Source: Nonomuraea rhodomycinica | GTDB lineage: Bacteria; Actinomycetota; Actinomycetes; Streptosporangiales; Streptosporangiaceae | Assembly (NCBI RefSeq): GCF_013363995.1 | Contig: NZ_JABWGO010000007.1 | Location: 62,001-126,000 of the forward strand | Reading direction: 5' to 3' | Length of the DNA stretch: 64,000 nucleotides | Shown: one piece after another, positions 23,961-33,211 of the stretch | Layout: every line of letters starts with the position of its first letter | Position numbering within the stretch: position 1 is the first letter of the stretch | Notes under the pieces: generated by a model | The model's input: only the letters and a program-made list of their open reading frames with translations | Told to the model about the DNA's origin: nothing | Database searches by the model: none | Program-made: the position numbers and the translations under genes

Positions 23961-24094
23961 CCGGCGCGCCCGCACCCCGCGCCGGAACGCCGGGAGCATC
24001 CGCGAGCCGCCTTCGCCGTGCCCCGCCACCTGACGAAAGTCGGGGTCAGGGCCTGCCGATCGGGCGCTGTGCGGCCGTCTCGCCGGCTCTTAGC

Positions 24095-24116
24095 GTTCGT
24101 CTACCTACGGACGAAC
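24095..24116. promoter_or_regulatory. Inverted repeat upstream of the serine hydrolase gene
   Basis: GTTCGTC (24095-24101) and GACGAAC (24110-24116) form a perfect 7-base inverted repeat with an 8-base spacer, 14 bases before the start codon. Its shape is that of a TetR/MarR-type operator. No regulator gene lies next to it. Confidence 0.55.
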
Positions 24117-24129
24117 AGCTTGAGGAACC

Positions 24130-25644
24130 ATGATGAAGACCGGCAAGAGCGCGGCCGTCGCCGCTCTGACAGGTGTGCTGCTGCTGACAGGAGCGACCGC
24201 CGCGACCGCCGCGGCGAAGGCCGCCCATGCGCCGAAGGCCGGCGAGCCGACCGCGGCCGCGATCGACGCCTACGTGCGGGACTACGCCGAGCGGACCGGC
24301 CTGCCCGGCGCCGTGGTCGCGGTCACCAAGGGCGACAGGGTGGTCCATGTCGCGGGCTACGGCCACACGGCCGACGGCAAGGCGATCACCAAGGACACGC
24401 CGATGCCGCTCGCCTCGCTTTCCAAGTCGTTCACCGCCCTGGCGGTGCTGCGCCTCGCCGACCAGCACAAGATCAGCCTGGACGCGCCCGTCCGGAGCTA
24501 CCTGCCGGAGTTCACCATGGCCGACCCCCGCGCCGGGAAGATCACGGTGCGGCAGCTCCTCCAGCAGACCTCGGGCATGAGCGACCGGACCTTCCCCGAG
24601 CTGACCCTCCCCGCGCCCGACACCCTCAAGGACGCCGTCGCGATGCTGCGGACCGCCCCGCTCGCCACCGCCCCGGGCACCAAGATGGCCTACCACAACC
24701 CCAACTACGCCGTCGCGGCCCGGCTGGCCGAGGTGGTGGCCGGGGTGCCGTTCGGCGACTACCTCGCCACGAGCGTGTTCCGCCCGCTCGGCATGACCTC
24801 CACCACCACCGTGAACACCACCCGCGACCTGCCCGGCGGGGGCGCCGGCTACATCCGCGCGTACGGCCAGGTGGTGGAGCGCGCGCATCCGAAGTGGTTC
24901 CTCAACGGCTCGTTCGGGGTCGTCAGCACCGCCGACGACCTGGCCAGATGGCTCATCGCGCAGAACGGCTCCAGCCGTGCCGTCCCGGAGCGCACGATCA
25001 GGACCGCCCAGACGCCGTCCGGCGTGGGGGGCAGCACGTACGGCATGGGCTGGCAGAGCGGGAAGACCGCCGGCGGAGCGCCCGAACTCCAGCACACCGG
25101 CTGGCTGCTCACCCACAACTCCGCCCAGACCGTGCTGCCCGGCAGCCGGTACGGCATCGCGGTCGTCACCAACACCGGGATGATCTCCGGCGACGACGCC
25201 CTCCTCATCACCGACGGGCTGATCGACCTCATCGAGGGCCGCCCCGACGCCGGAGCCGCGCCCTTCACCATGTCCGCCGACCCCTGGCTGGCCGGCCTGT
25301 CCCTGCTCAACCTCGGGCTCGGCGCCCTCGGAGTCGTGCGCGCCCGCCGCTGGGCCCGCCGCCGCGCGGGTCGTCCCGCTTGGCGGCTGGTCGCGCGCCT
25401 GATCCCGTACGCGCTGCCGATCGCCCTGTTCGCCGGCCTCGCCGACCTGATCGGCCTGCTGATGAACCGGGTCGGCACGATGGACATGATCACGTACGTG
25501 TGGCTCGCGCTCTACGTCTGGGCCGCCACCGCCGCGCTGGCCGGCGCCGCCGTCATCGTCGCCCGCGCCGTCCACGCCGTCCGCGCCCGCCGCTCCCGGG
25601 CAGGAAATCCCTTCGCCACCGACGCGCAGCGGCTGGGAGCCTAG
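24130..25644 (+). CDS. Beta-lactamase-fold serine hydrolase with C-terminal membrane helices
   Basis: A 504-residue class-C-type serine hydrolase. The signal peptide is at 1-~30 (VAALTGVLLLTGATAATAAA). The catalytic SxxK is in LASLSKSFTAL (~99), and the tyrosine motif is in MAYHNPNYAV (~187). The third motif probably lies in LQHTGWLLTHN. Three hydrophobic helices follow from about 385 (LAGLSLLNLGLGALGVV, IPYALPIALFAGLADLIGLL, YVWLALYVWAATAALAGAAV), so the catalytic part is held outside the membrane. Family members act as D-aminopeptidases, esterases or wall enzymes; the substrate is unknown. A palindrome precedes the start, and ATG 24133 is an alternative start. Confidence 0.88.
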   Translation: MMKTGKSAAVAALTGVLLLTGATAATAAAKAAHAPKAGEPTAAAIDAYVRDYAERTGLPGAVVAVTKGDRVVHVAGYGHTADGKAITKDTPMPLASLSKSFTALAVLRLADQHKISLDAPVRSYLPEFTMADPRAGKITVRQLLQQTSGMSDRTFPELTLPAPDTLKDAVAMLRTAPLATAPGTKMAYHNPNYAVAARLAEVVAGVPFGDYLATSVFRPLGMTSTTTVNTTRDLPGGGAGYIRAYGQVVERAHPKWFLNGSFGVVSTADDLARWLIAQNGSSRAVPERTIRTAQTPSGVGGSTYGMGWQSGKTAGGAPELQHTGWLLTHNSAQTVLPGSRYGIAVVTNTGMISGDDALLITDGLIDLIEGRPDAGAAPFTMSADPWLAGLSLLNLGLGALGVVRARRWARRRAGRPAWRLVARLIPYALPIALFAGLADLIGLLMNRVGTMDMITYVWLALYVWAATAALAGAAVIVARAVHAVRARRSRAGNPFATDAQRLGA

Positions 25645-25649
25645 GGCGC

Positions 25650-26696
25650 ATGACGCCTGCGCGAGGCCGGAGTTTCCTGGGCCGTGGAGAGATCGCCGAG
25701 CTGGCCGAGCCGGTCTTCGGGAGAGGCCGTCGGGTGGCGGAGGCCCAGCGGCTGCGCGGGGGCAGCAAGAAGGGTGTCTACCGGGTCCTCTTCGAGGACG
25801 GGTCGAGCGCCGTCCTGTACGTCTGGTCTGCCGAGGAGGACTACTGGCCCGCCACCTCGGGGGACTCCGCCGCCTCCAGCGGCGAGGGGCCGTTCTCGCA
25901 CGCCTCCGGCCTGCGGTTCTTCGAGACGAGCGTCGCGTGCCTGGAGAGGGCGGGCGTGCGCGTGCCCCGGCTGCGCTTCGCCGACGGCACCCGGTCCCGC
26001 CGCCCGTACGACTTCGCGTTCGCCGAGGACGTGCGGGGCGGGACGCTGGAGGAGCGGCTCACGGATGACCCGCTAGGGGCGAGGGCGGTCCTGGCCAGGC
26101 TGGGCGAGGCACTGGAGCTGATGCGGCGGCGCACGAGCCCGCGCATCGGCAAGGTCGCCGACGTGCTCGACGGTCCGGAGACGGCTGAGGGCGGGTCGCG
26201 CGCGGGGCGGCCACCGAGAATCCGTCAGGCGCAGGCCGTGGTGCTCGATCGCGCGCTTCGCCACCTGGACGAGGCCGCCGCACGGGTCGGGAGCATCGCG
26301 GAGGTGCGGGAACAGTGCCGGGCCGTGCTGGAGGAGCTGGCCGAGGGCATCGAGCCGCGGACGCGTCACGGGCTGATCCACGGCGAGCTCGGGCCGGATC
26401 ACGTCCTGGTGGACGATCGGGACGAGCCGGTGCTCATCGACATCGAGGGGACGATGTTCTTCGACGTCGAGTGGGAGCACGTGTTCCTGCGGATACGGTT
26501 CGGCGAGCACTACGAGGACCTGCGCGTCGACGGGCTCGACGAGCGCAGGATGGAGCTCTACCGGCTCGCGCAGCACCTGTCGCTGGTGGCCGGGCCGCTG
26601 CGGCTGCTCGACGGGGACTTCCCCGACCGCCGGTTCATGGAGGGGCTGGTGGCCCACCACACCGGGGTCACGCTCGAACTGCTCCGGTCGAGGTGA
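25650..26696 (+). CDS. Phosphotransferase (APH-like kinase) family protein
   Basis: A 348-residue protein from ATG 25650, 5 bases after the serine hydrolase stop, so probably co-transcribed with it. It has the aminoglycoside phosphotransferase/choline kinase fold: nucleotide region FGRGRRVAEAQRLRGGSKKG, Brenner-type motif GLIHGELGPDHVLVDD, metal motif VLIDIEGTMFFDVEWEH. In typical APH proteins the catalytic motif is HGDxxxxN; here E replaces D and H replaces N. This variant recurs in an actinobacterial subfamily, so it is unlikely to be a random loss. The substrate is unknown, and no resistance role should be assumed. Confidence 0.82.
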   Translation: MTPARGRSFLGRGEIAELAEPVFGRGRRVAEAQRLRGGSKKGVYRVLFEDGSSAVLYVWSAEEDYWPATSGDSAASSGEGPFSHASGLRFFETSVACLERAGVRVPRLRFADGTRSRRPYDFAFAEDVRGGTLEERLTDDPLGARAVLARLGEALELMRRRTSPRIGKVADVLDGPETAEGGSRAGRPPRIRQAQAVVLDRALRHLDEAAARVGSIAEVREQCRAVLEELAEGIEPRTRHGLIHGELGPDHVLVDDRDEPVLIDIEGTMFFDVEWEHVFLRIRFGEHYEDLRVDGLDERRMELYRLAQHLSLVAGPLRLLDGDFPDRRFMEGLVAHHTGVTLELLRSR

Positions 26697-26729
26697 CGGG
26701 CGTCAGGGGTCGTTCCTCACGAGAGACGG

Positions 26730-26766
26730 GACGACCCCCGGCCGCCGAAGCGGGCCGGGGGTCGTC
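26730..26766. terminator. Bidirectional terminator between converging genes
   Basis: A perfect 14-base stem, GACGACCCCCGGCC (26730-26743) / GGCCGGGGGTCGTC (26753-26766), with a 9-base loop, separates the ends of the phosphotransferase gene (+) and the ABC operon (-). Confidence 0.8.
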
Positions 26767-26805
26767 GGTACTCCTCCGGGAGACCGGAGAGAGGATGAGG
26801 CGTGA

Positions 26806-28515
26806 TCAGCCGGTGAAGCCGACGATCGAGTAGTCCAGCGACTGGTAGCCCTTGGCGCCCCAGTTCGCCAGCGTCTTCTTGGTCGCCTGGATGTCGGGGC
26901 GCTGGTACAGCGGGATCGTGTGCACCATGTCCCAGATCAGCTTGTCGGCGGCGTTGGCCTTCTCGATGGCCTTGGCCGGGTCCATCTCGCTGACCGCGGC
27001 GTCGATCGCGGCGTCGAGCGCCGGGTCGCTGCCCTTCGGGAAGTTGCTCTCGGAGCCGGTCTTGTAGATCTGCGGCAGGCCGCCCATCGGCAGCGGCGTG
27101 CCGATCCACGAGAACGGGACCAGGTCGAAGTCGCCCTTGATGATGTAGTCGGTGAAGAACTTGTCATCGGGGACCGGGCGGATCGTCAGCTTGATCCCGG
27201 CCTCCTTGAGCATGGCCTGGGTGAGCTCGCCCTCGGTCTTGGCGTACGGCAGGCCCGCCGGGACGGTGAAGCTCAGCGCGAACTCCTTGCCGTCCTTCTT
27301 GCGGTACTCGCCCTCCTGCTTCCAGCCGGCCGCGTCGAGCAGCTGCTTGGCCTTGTCCAGGTTGTACTTGCCGAGGTCGCCGGAGTTGTCGACGTAGCCC
27401 TTGTGGTTGTTCATGAAGACGTGGTTGCCGAGCGTCTGCAGCGGCCAGTCCATGTCCTTCAGGTCGGACTGCGTGATCACGTCACGGTTGATCGCGTACT
27501 CGACGGCCTGGCGGACCGACTTGTCCTTCAGGAACGCGCTCTGGTTGTTGACCGTGATGTGCCGCCAGTTCGGGCTGAGCGCCTTGCGGATGTCCACGTT
27601 CGGGACTTCCTTGGCCCGCTTGAGGTCGGCGGGGCTGCCCGGCGGGATCTCCACGCCGTCGAGCTCGCCGTTGGCGAAGGCGTTGACCTGCGCGGCGGGC
27701 GTCTCGATGGTCCGGAAGATGATCTTGTCGAGCTTGGCCTTCTTGCCCCACCACTTGTCGTCACGCACGACGGTGAGGGTCTTGGTGGCCTCGTCGATCT
27801 TCTCCACCTTGAAGGGCCCGGCGGTGACCGGGATCTTCTGCAGGTAGTTCTTCTCCTCGGCCTCCGGCGTCTCGTTCGCCGAGGCGGGGTAGAGGTGCGG
27901 CGAGCGCGAGAGCAGGCCGACCCACTCCGGGTACGGCTTGGAGAAGGTCATGACGGCGACCTTGTCCGAGGAGCCCTTGGTGACCGACTCGATCCGGTCC
28001 CAGCCGTCGGTGGAGGCCGGCTTGTACTTCTTGTTCTTGCCGTTGTTGGCCTTCCACATGGCCTCGACGTCCTTCCACCCCATCGGGGTGCCGTCGGACC
28101 ACGTGGCCTTCTCGTTGAAGGTCCAGGTGACGACCTGCTTGCCGGAGGACGTGTCCATCTTCACGTCGCTCAGGTAGTCCGGGTTCGGCTTGAAGTTCGC
28201 CTCGGCGTCGGACACCATCGGCTGCGGCATGATCGTGTCGAGCATGTCCGCCGTGTCGGCCTGGTTGCCGTCGACGTGGTTGCCGTTCCACTGGGTCGGC
28301 CACTGGCCGACCGTGAGGGTCAGGGTGCCGCCGTCCTTGACCTGCTCGTACGGCACCGGGTTGATGCTGATGGCCGGGGTCTCGGACATCTGCTTCTGCG
28401 CCTGCTGGGACTGCTCGGCGCTCGGCTTCTTGGCCTCTCCGCCACCGCCGCCGCAGGCCGCCACGGCCATGGCGAGGAGGGCGATTCCCGCCGCCGCCCG
28501 GTATCCAACCTTCAC
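26806..28515 (-). CDS. Peptide ABC transporter substrate-binding lipoprotein (family 5)
   Basis: A 569-residue extracytoplasmic solute-binding protein of the OppA/DppA type. The lipoprotein signal is GIALLAMAVAACGGGGG. The SBP family-5 signature occurs around PDYLSDVKMDTSSGKQVVTW and ATWSDGTPMGWKDV. Start GTG 28515 overlaps the stop of the ATPase gene by 4 bases (GTGA), with aggagga ahead. It is the last gene of the operon. Peptides are the likely ligand by family; the exact one cannot be read. Confidence 0.93.
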   Translation of the reverse strand: MKVGYRAAAGIALLAMAVAACGGGGGEAKKPSAEQSQQAQKQMSETPAISINPVPYEQVKDGGTLTLTVGQWPTQWNGNHVDGNQADTADMLDTIMPQPMVSDAEANFKPNPDYLSDVKMDTSSGKQVVTWTFNEKATWSDGTPMGWKDVEAMWKANNGKNKKYKPASTDGWDRIESVTKGSSDKVAVMTFSKPYPEWVGLLSRSPHLYPASANETPEAEEKNYLQKIPVTAGPFKVEKIDEATKTLTVVRDDKWWGKKAKLDKIIFRTIETPAAQVNAFANGELDGVEIPPGSPADLKRAKEVPNVDIRKALSPNWRHITVNNQSAFLKDKSVRQAVEYAINRDVITQSDLKDMDWPLQTLGNHVFMNNHKGYVDNSGDLGKYNLDKAKQLLDAAGWKQEGEYRKKDGKEFALSFTVPAGLPYAKTEGELTQAMLKEAGIKLTIRPVPDDKFFTDYIIKGDFDLVPFSWIGTPLPMGGLPQIYKTGSESNFPKGSDPALDAAIDAAVSEMDPAKAIEKANAADKLIWDMVHTIPLYQRPDIQATKKTLANWGAKGYQSLDYSIVGFTG

Positions 28516-30581
28516 TGTTCCTCCTGGTGTTCCGAGGCCGTGATGACCTCGATCTCCTCCGCGTAGTGGCAGGCGGCGCCGTGATCCTTGGCGCGCGCGA
28601 GCCGGGCAACCGAGGGCTCTTCGTCCACACACCGCCGCTTTTCCGCCTCGCTCAGGCGGGCGAACTTGGGGCAGCGGGTACGGAACCGGCATCCCGACGG
28701 GGGATCGGCCGGACTGGGCAGGTCGCCTTCGAGCAGGATCCGCTTGCGGCTGCGCTCCATCTCCGGATCGGGCAGCGGGATCGCCGACAGCAGCGCCTGC
28801 GTGTAGGGGTGGGCGGGCCGGTCGTAGACGTTCTCGACGGCGCCGATCTCGGCGATCCGCCCCAGGTACATGACCGCGACCCGGTCGGCGAGGTGCCGTA
28901 CCACGGCCAGGTCGTGCGCCACGAACAGGTACGACAGCCCGAGCCGGTTCTTCAGCTCCTCCAGCAGGTTGATGACGCCGGCCTGGATGGAGACGTCGAG
29001 CGCGGAGACCGGCTCGTCCAGCACGATGAGCTTGGGCTCCAGCGCGAGGGCGCGGGCGATGCCGATGCGCTGCCGCTGGCCGCCGGAGAACTGCTGCGGG
29101 TAGCGCTCGGCGTGCTCGGGCGCCAGCCCGACCAGCGTGAGCAGCTCGGCGACGCGCTGGGGGACGTTCTTGCGCCCGTGGGCGCGCAGCGGCTCGGCGA
29201 TGATGTCGCCGACCGGCATGCGCGGGTCGAGCGCCGCCATCGGGTCCTGGAAGACGATCTGCAGGTCGCCGCGCAGCGCCTTGCGGGCCGCCTTGTCCAG
29301 CTTGGAGCTGTCCTTGCCGAGCACGACGACCCGGCCGCTCTGCGGCGGCGTGAGCTGCATGATCTGCTGGAGCGTGGTCGTCTTGCCGCAGCCCGACTCG
29401 CCGACGAGGGCCAGCGTCTCGCCCTCGGCGATGTCGAACGTGATGCCGTCGACGGCGTGGACGGTGCCCACGCGCCGCTTGAACACCGCGCCCTTCATCA
29501 GCGGGTAGTGCCGGACCAGGTTGTCGAGCTCCAGCACGGTCTCGCGCTCCTCGCGCGGGACGCGGGCCACGTCGCTCGGCGGGATGACCGGCACGGGGAA
29601 GACGTCGGCGCCGGTCATGCCCTTGTGCTCGATCTCGCGCGAGCGGATGCAGGCCACGTACCGGCCGCCGCCGATCTGGGTGAGCGGCGGCTCCTCGTCG
29701 TCGCACGCGTCGATGTGCATGGGGCAGCGCGGCGCGAACGGGCAGCCGGGCGGCAGCGCCGCCGGCGACGGCGGGTTGCCCTCGATGGGCACGAGCGTGT
29801 CCTGCTCGCCGTCGACCCGGGGGATCGAGGCCAGCAGGCCCATCGTGTACGGCATGCGCGGCCGGTAGTAGATGTCGTCCACCACGCCCTGCTCGACGGG
29901 CCGGCCCGCGTACATGACGAGCACCCGGTCGGCCATGCCCGCGATGACGCCCAGGTCGTGGGTGATCATCACGATGCCGGCGCCGGTCTCGGCCTGGGCG
30001 GTCTTGAGCACCTCCAGGACCTGCGCCTGGATGGTGACGTCCAGGGCGGTGGTGGGCTCGTCGCAGATGAGCAGGTCGGGGTCGTTGGCGATGGCCATCG
30101 CGATCATCGCGCGCTGGCGCATGCCGCCGGAGAACTCGTGCGGGAACGCCTTGGCCCGCACGTCCGGGTGCGGGATGCCGACCAGGTCCAGCAGCTCGAC
30201 GGCGCGCTTGGCGGCCTTGTCCTTGCCGACCTTCTGGTGCACGCGGACGGCCTCGGCGATCTGGTCGCCGATCGTGTAGACGGGGGTGAACGCCGACAGC
30301 GGGTCCTGGAAGATCATGCTGATCGCCTTGCCGCGGACCCGGGTGAGCTCGCCCTCGTCCATGCCGAGCAGCTCCTGGCCGTGCAGCTTCACCGAGCCGC
30401 TGACCACGGCGTTCTGCGGGAGCAGCCCCATGATGGCCAGCGAGGTCACGGACTTGCCGGAGCCGGACTCGCCGACGATGCCGAGCACCTCGCCCTGGGC
30501 GACGTCGTAGCTGACGCCGCGCACGGCCTGGATCCCGCCGGGGAAGGTGACGGTGAGGTCGCGGACCTCCAAGATGCTCAT
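28512..30581 (-). CDS. Dipeptide/oligopeptide ABC transporter, two ATPase domains fused (DppD-DppF type)
   Basis: A 689-residue chain with two complete ATPases. The first has Walker A GESGSGKSV, signature FSGGMRQRAMIA, Walker B LLICDEPTTALDV. The second starts near residue 345 with GESGCGKTT, signature FSGGQRQRIGIA, Walker B LIVLDEPVSALDV. Each is followed by the oligopeptide-type C-terminal cysteine region (CPFAPRCPMHIDACDDEEPP and CRFRTRCPKFARLSEAEKRR), which can bind an iron-sulphur cluster. It powers uptake through the two permeases encoded upstream. Start ATG 30581 overlaps the permease stop (ATGA). Confidence 0.94.
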   Translation of the reverse strand: MSILEVRDLTVTFPGGIQAVRGVSYDVAQGEVLGIVGESGSGKSVTSLAIMGLLPQNAVVSGSVKLHGQELLGMDEGELTRVRGKAISMIFQDPLSAFTPVYTIGDQIAEAVRVHQKVGKDKAAKRAVELLDLVGIPHPDVRAKAFPHEFSGGMRQRAMIAMAIANDPDLLICDEPTTALDVTIQAQVLEVLKTAQAETGAGIVMITHDLGVIAGMADRVLVMYAGRPVEQGVVDDIYYRPRMPYTMGLLASIPRVDGEQDTLVPIEGNPPSPAALPPGCPFAPRCPMHIDACDDEEPPLTQIGGGRYVACIRSREIEHKGMTGADVFPVPVIPPSDVARVPREERETVLELDNLVRHYPLMKGAVFKRRVGTVHAVDGITFDIAEGETLALVGESGCGKTTTLQQIMQLTPPQSGRVVVLGKDSSKLDKAARKALRGDLQIVFQDPMAALDPRMPVGDIIAEPLRAHGRKNVPQRVAELLTLVGLAPEHAERYPQQFSGGQRQRIGIARALALEPKLIVLDEPVSALDVSIQAGVINLLEELKNRLGLSYLFVAHDLAVVRHLADRVAVMYLGRIAEIGAVENVYDRPAHPYTQALLSAIPLPDPEMERSRKRILLEGDLPSPADPPSGCRFRTRCPKFARLSEAEKRRCVDEEPSVARLARAKDHGAACHYAEEIEVITASEHQEEQ

Positions 30582-31417
30582 GAGTTGCTCCCGGGATCGA
30601 GCGCGTCGCGCAGTCCGTCGCCGATCAGGTTGATGGCCAGCACGAGGAGCACCAGCAGGCCGGCGGGGAAGGCGAACAGCCAGGGGTAGCCGGTGGCGTT
30701 CCGGGCGCCCTCGGCGATCAGGGTGCCCAGCGAGACGTCGGGCGGCTGGATGCCGAAGCCGAAGAACGACAGCGCGGCCTCACCGATGACGGCGCCGCTG
30801 ACGTTGAGCGTGGCGTCGATGATCAGCAGGGAGGACAGGTTGGGGACGATGTGCCGCAGGATGATCTTCCAGCGGGGGATGCCCATGTAGAGCGCGGCCT
30901 GGACGTACTCCCGCTCGCGCAGCGAGAGCGTCATGCTGCGCACGACCCGGGAGGTGATCATCCAGGCGAACGCGGCCAGCAGCACCACGAACCACAGCCA
31001 CGAGGCGCCCCGCAGCCGGGGCGAGATGATGGCGATGATGAGGAAGCTGGGCAGGACGAGGAGCAGGTCCACGCCCCACATCAGCAGCTTGTCCACCCAG
31101 CCGCCGAAATATCCGGCGAAGGCGCCGACCAGCGCGGCCAGGCCGGTGGCGAACAGCGCCACCAGCAGGCCGATGACGATCGACTTCTGCATGCCGCGCA
31201 GCGTCACCGCGTACATGTCCTGGCCGATCGAGGTGGTGCCCCACCAGTGATCGGCGTCGGGCGGCGACAGGAAGGCCAGGAAGTCCTTGTCCGTCCAGTC
31301 GTACGCGCCGAGGTACGGGCCGATGTAGGCCAGCGCGATGAGCAGGAGCAGGGCGATGCCGCCATAGCGGGCCTGCCGGTTGCGCAGGAGCCGCCCGAGT
31401 ACGACCTTGGAACGCAC
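30578..31417 (-). CDS. Peptide ABC transporter permease, DppC type
   Basis: A 279-residue permease. GTG 31417 follows the TAG stop of the upstream permease with no gap. The N-terminal OppC-type helix (ARYGGIALLLLIALAYIGPY) precedes five transmembrane segments. The family motif WGTTSIGQDMYAVTLRG is present, and the EAA-type loop that contacts the ATPase reads EREYVQAALYMGIPRWKIIL. Confidence 0.93.
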   Translation of the reverse strand: MRSKVVLGRLLRNRQARYGGIALLLLIALAYIGPYLGAYDWTDKDFLAFLSPPDADHWWGTTSIGQDMYAVTLRGMQKSIVIGLLVALFATGLAALVGAFAGYFGGWVDKLLMWGVDLLLVLPSFLIIAIISPRLRGASWLWFVVLLAAFAWMITSRVVRSMTLSLREREYVQAALYMGIPRWKIILRHIVPNLSSLLIIDATLNVSGAVIGEAALSFFGFGIQPPDVSLGTLIAEGARNATGYPWLFAFPAGLLVLLVLAINLIGDGLRDALDPGSNS

Positions 31418-32395
31418 CTAGCTCACCCGCACCCGAGGATCGAGGGACGCCACCAGCAGGTCCGACAGGAAGGCGGCGAACAGCACGCAGACCGCGGTGA
31501 ACAGGCTCACCGCGGCGACGGAGTTGACGTCGTTCTGGTTGATCGCATCGACGAGCCAGGCGCCCATGCCGTGCCAGGAGAAGATCTTCTCGGTGAAGAT
31601 CGCTCCGGTGAGCATGGTGCCGAACGCGAACGCGAAGTAGGTGGCCGACGGGATCAGCGCCGTGCGCAGCGCGTGCTTGAACAGCGCCGTCCGGCGCCGC
31701 AGGCCCTTGGCCATGGCGGTGCGGACGAAGTCCTGGTTCAGCACGTCGAGCATCATGTTGCGCTGGATGCGGCTGTAGAAGGCGATCGAGCCGAGCGTGA
31801 GCGAGATGGTCGGCAGGATGAGGTGGTTCAGCCGGTTGAGGAACTGGTCCCAGCCCGACAGCCGCGGGTTGTACTCGCCGGTGTACTCGATCAGCGTGAA
31901 GCCGAGCCCCCGGTTGAGGTTGTAGGTCGCGATCGCGAGCAGCGTGGCCAGCAGGAACACCGGGACCGCCATGACCACGAACGAGCTGACGCCGATGGCC
32001 CGGTCGCTGAACCGGTACTGCCGGACGGCCGAGTAGGCCCCGACCGCGACGCCCAGCGCGAAGCCGAGCAGCGTGCCGATGAGCAGCAGCCGCAGGCTCA
32101 CCATGATCCGGCGGCCCATCTCCTCGTTGACCGAGCCGCCGTTCCACGTCTTGCCGAAGTCGCCGGTCACGACGCCGCCGGCCCAGGTCAGATAGCGCTC
32201 GAAGACCGGCGTCTTGTCGTTGAGGTTGTAGGCGTCCAGGGTGGCGTCGATGACCTCTTCGGCGACCGGCGGTTGCCGACCCTCGTACGCGCCACGAGGA
32301 TTCATCGTCGTGGCGGCGAGCATGTACGCCAGGCTGGCCGCCAGGGCAACCAAGATCAAATTGGTTGCCAGCCGGCGGAGCAGGAACTTGCCCAT
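31418..32395 (-). CDS. Peptide ABC transporter permease, DppB type
   Basis: A 325-residue permease and first gene of the minus-strand transporter operon. ATG 32395 is preceded at good spacing by ggaggg, so the upstream in-frame start at 32416 is less likely. The N-terminal helix LLRRLATNLILVALAASLAY is of OppB type. The conserved loop QDFVRTAMAKGLRRRTALFK is the EAA motif, and FAFGTMLTGAIFTEKIFSW is the family end motif. The order in the mRNA is dppB-dppC-dppDF-dppA. Confidence 0.93.
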   Translation of the reverse strand: MGKFLLRRLATNLILVALAASLAYMLAATTMNPRGAYEGRQPPVAEEVIDATLDAYNLNDKTPVFERYLTWAGGVVTGDFGKTWNGGSVNEEMGRRIMVSLRLLLIGTLLGFALGVAVGAYSAVRQYRFSDRAIGVSSFVVMAVPVFLLATLLAIATYNLNRGLGFTLIEYTGEYNPRLSGWDQFLNRLNHLILPTISLTLGSIAFYSRIQRNMMLDVLNQDFVRTAMAKGLRRRTALFKHALRTALIPSATYFAFAFGTMLTGAIFTEKIFSWHGMGAWLVDAINQNDVNSVAAVSLFTAVCVLFAAFLSDLLVASLDPRVRVS

Positions 32396-32748
32396 TTCCC
32401 TCCGTACACCGTGCACGGGGGTCGAAATCCGAGGTGGAGGGCCCCCGCAAGGAAAAGCCGTCGCGTCGCCAGAAAATCACTTGACGTGACGGCGACCCGC
32501 AAGCCGCAGAATATCCATCCAAACCTCGCAGCTAGCAAAGCGTTGATATAACAGTCAGGTCACTACACAAAGTCGCGACATGATCTCTCTGCGCGGGAAA
32601 GCGCTTCGAGCTGCGATGACGCGCCGTCGGGCGGTCATTTTCGGGGGTCCAGACGGAGGCAAGTGTCACAAAACCCGGACAAACCTGACTGCGACGCAGA
32701 GTGAGCAGAACGTTAACGAACGTCTCCGCGGCCGGCCTGTGAGGACGA
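32396..32748. other. Promoter region of the peptide transporter operon
   Basis: There is no gene. The stretch is clearly more AT-rich than the surroundings, especially 32470-32590 and 32660-32720. On the minus strand, TTGTGT and TATATC lie near 32570 and 32548 and could be part of a promoter reading toward the permease, although the spacing I count is short. I do not see a strong palindrome. Confidence 0.4.
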
Positions 32749-33108
32749 TCAGGCCAGGTGGCGATCGCGGGCGTCGAGAAGCGTCTCCATGTGCTCCTGC
32801 GCCCAGGCGCACATGGCCGCCATCGGCTCCAGCAAGGTGCGGCCGAGCGAGGTCAGCTCGTACTCGACGCGGGGCGGGATCTCGGCGTACGCGGTCCGGG
32901 TGAGCAGCCCGTCGCGCTCCATCGCCCGCAGCGTCTCGGTGAGCACCTTGGGGGTGATGGCGCGAAGCGGCACCTGGAGCTCGGAGAAGCGGCGGGGGCC
33001 GTCCTCCAGACATCGGATGATCTTGCCGGTCCACTTGTCGCCGATCTGGATCAGCGGCGTGACGTTCGCACACTGGGCGAACATGTCCGGGTCGAGGGCG
33101 TCGGTCAC
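32749..33108 (-). CDS. HxlR-family transcriptional regulator
   Basis: A 119-residue winged-helix protein from GTG 33108. The HxlR pattern is clear: IGDKWTGKIIRCLEDGPRRF, SELQVPLRAITPKVLTETLR, ERDGLLTRTAYAEIPPRVEY, and LTSLGRTLLEPMAAMCAWA. The usual N-terminal cysteine is at position 13 (FAQCANV), which allows redox or aldehyde sensing as in relatives. It is divergent from the NAD(P)-binding protein at 33212 and very likely controls it. Confidence 0.93.
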   Translation of the reverse strand: MTDALDPDMFAQCANVTPLIQIGDKWTGKIIRCLEDGPRRFSELQVPLRAITPKVLTETLRAMERDGLLTRTAYAEIPPRVEYELTSLGRTLLEPMAAMCAWAQEHMETLLDARDRHLA

Positions 33109-33211
33109 TCTGCCGAGCGTACGTAACTATCGTTGCGGGAACCAAGGGGACGGCCGTTAGCGTCCGCACAGCGCCGATGACCCCATCGGCCTGTGCGAAC
33201 GGAGTCATCCC

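Noticed and set aside
25650..26696. Antibiotic resistance kinase
   Set aside because: Only the fold matches; the catalytic motif is altered and there is no link to any known resistance group.
26698..26805. Attachment site or small gene between converging units
   Set aside because: The only structure is a clean bidirectional terminator.
28527..30689. Plus-strand open frame of 720 codons opposite the fused ATPase
   Set aside because: Antisense shadow of an unmistakable two-domain ABC ATPase.
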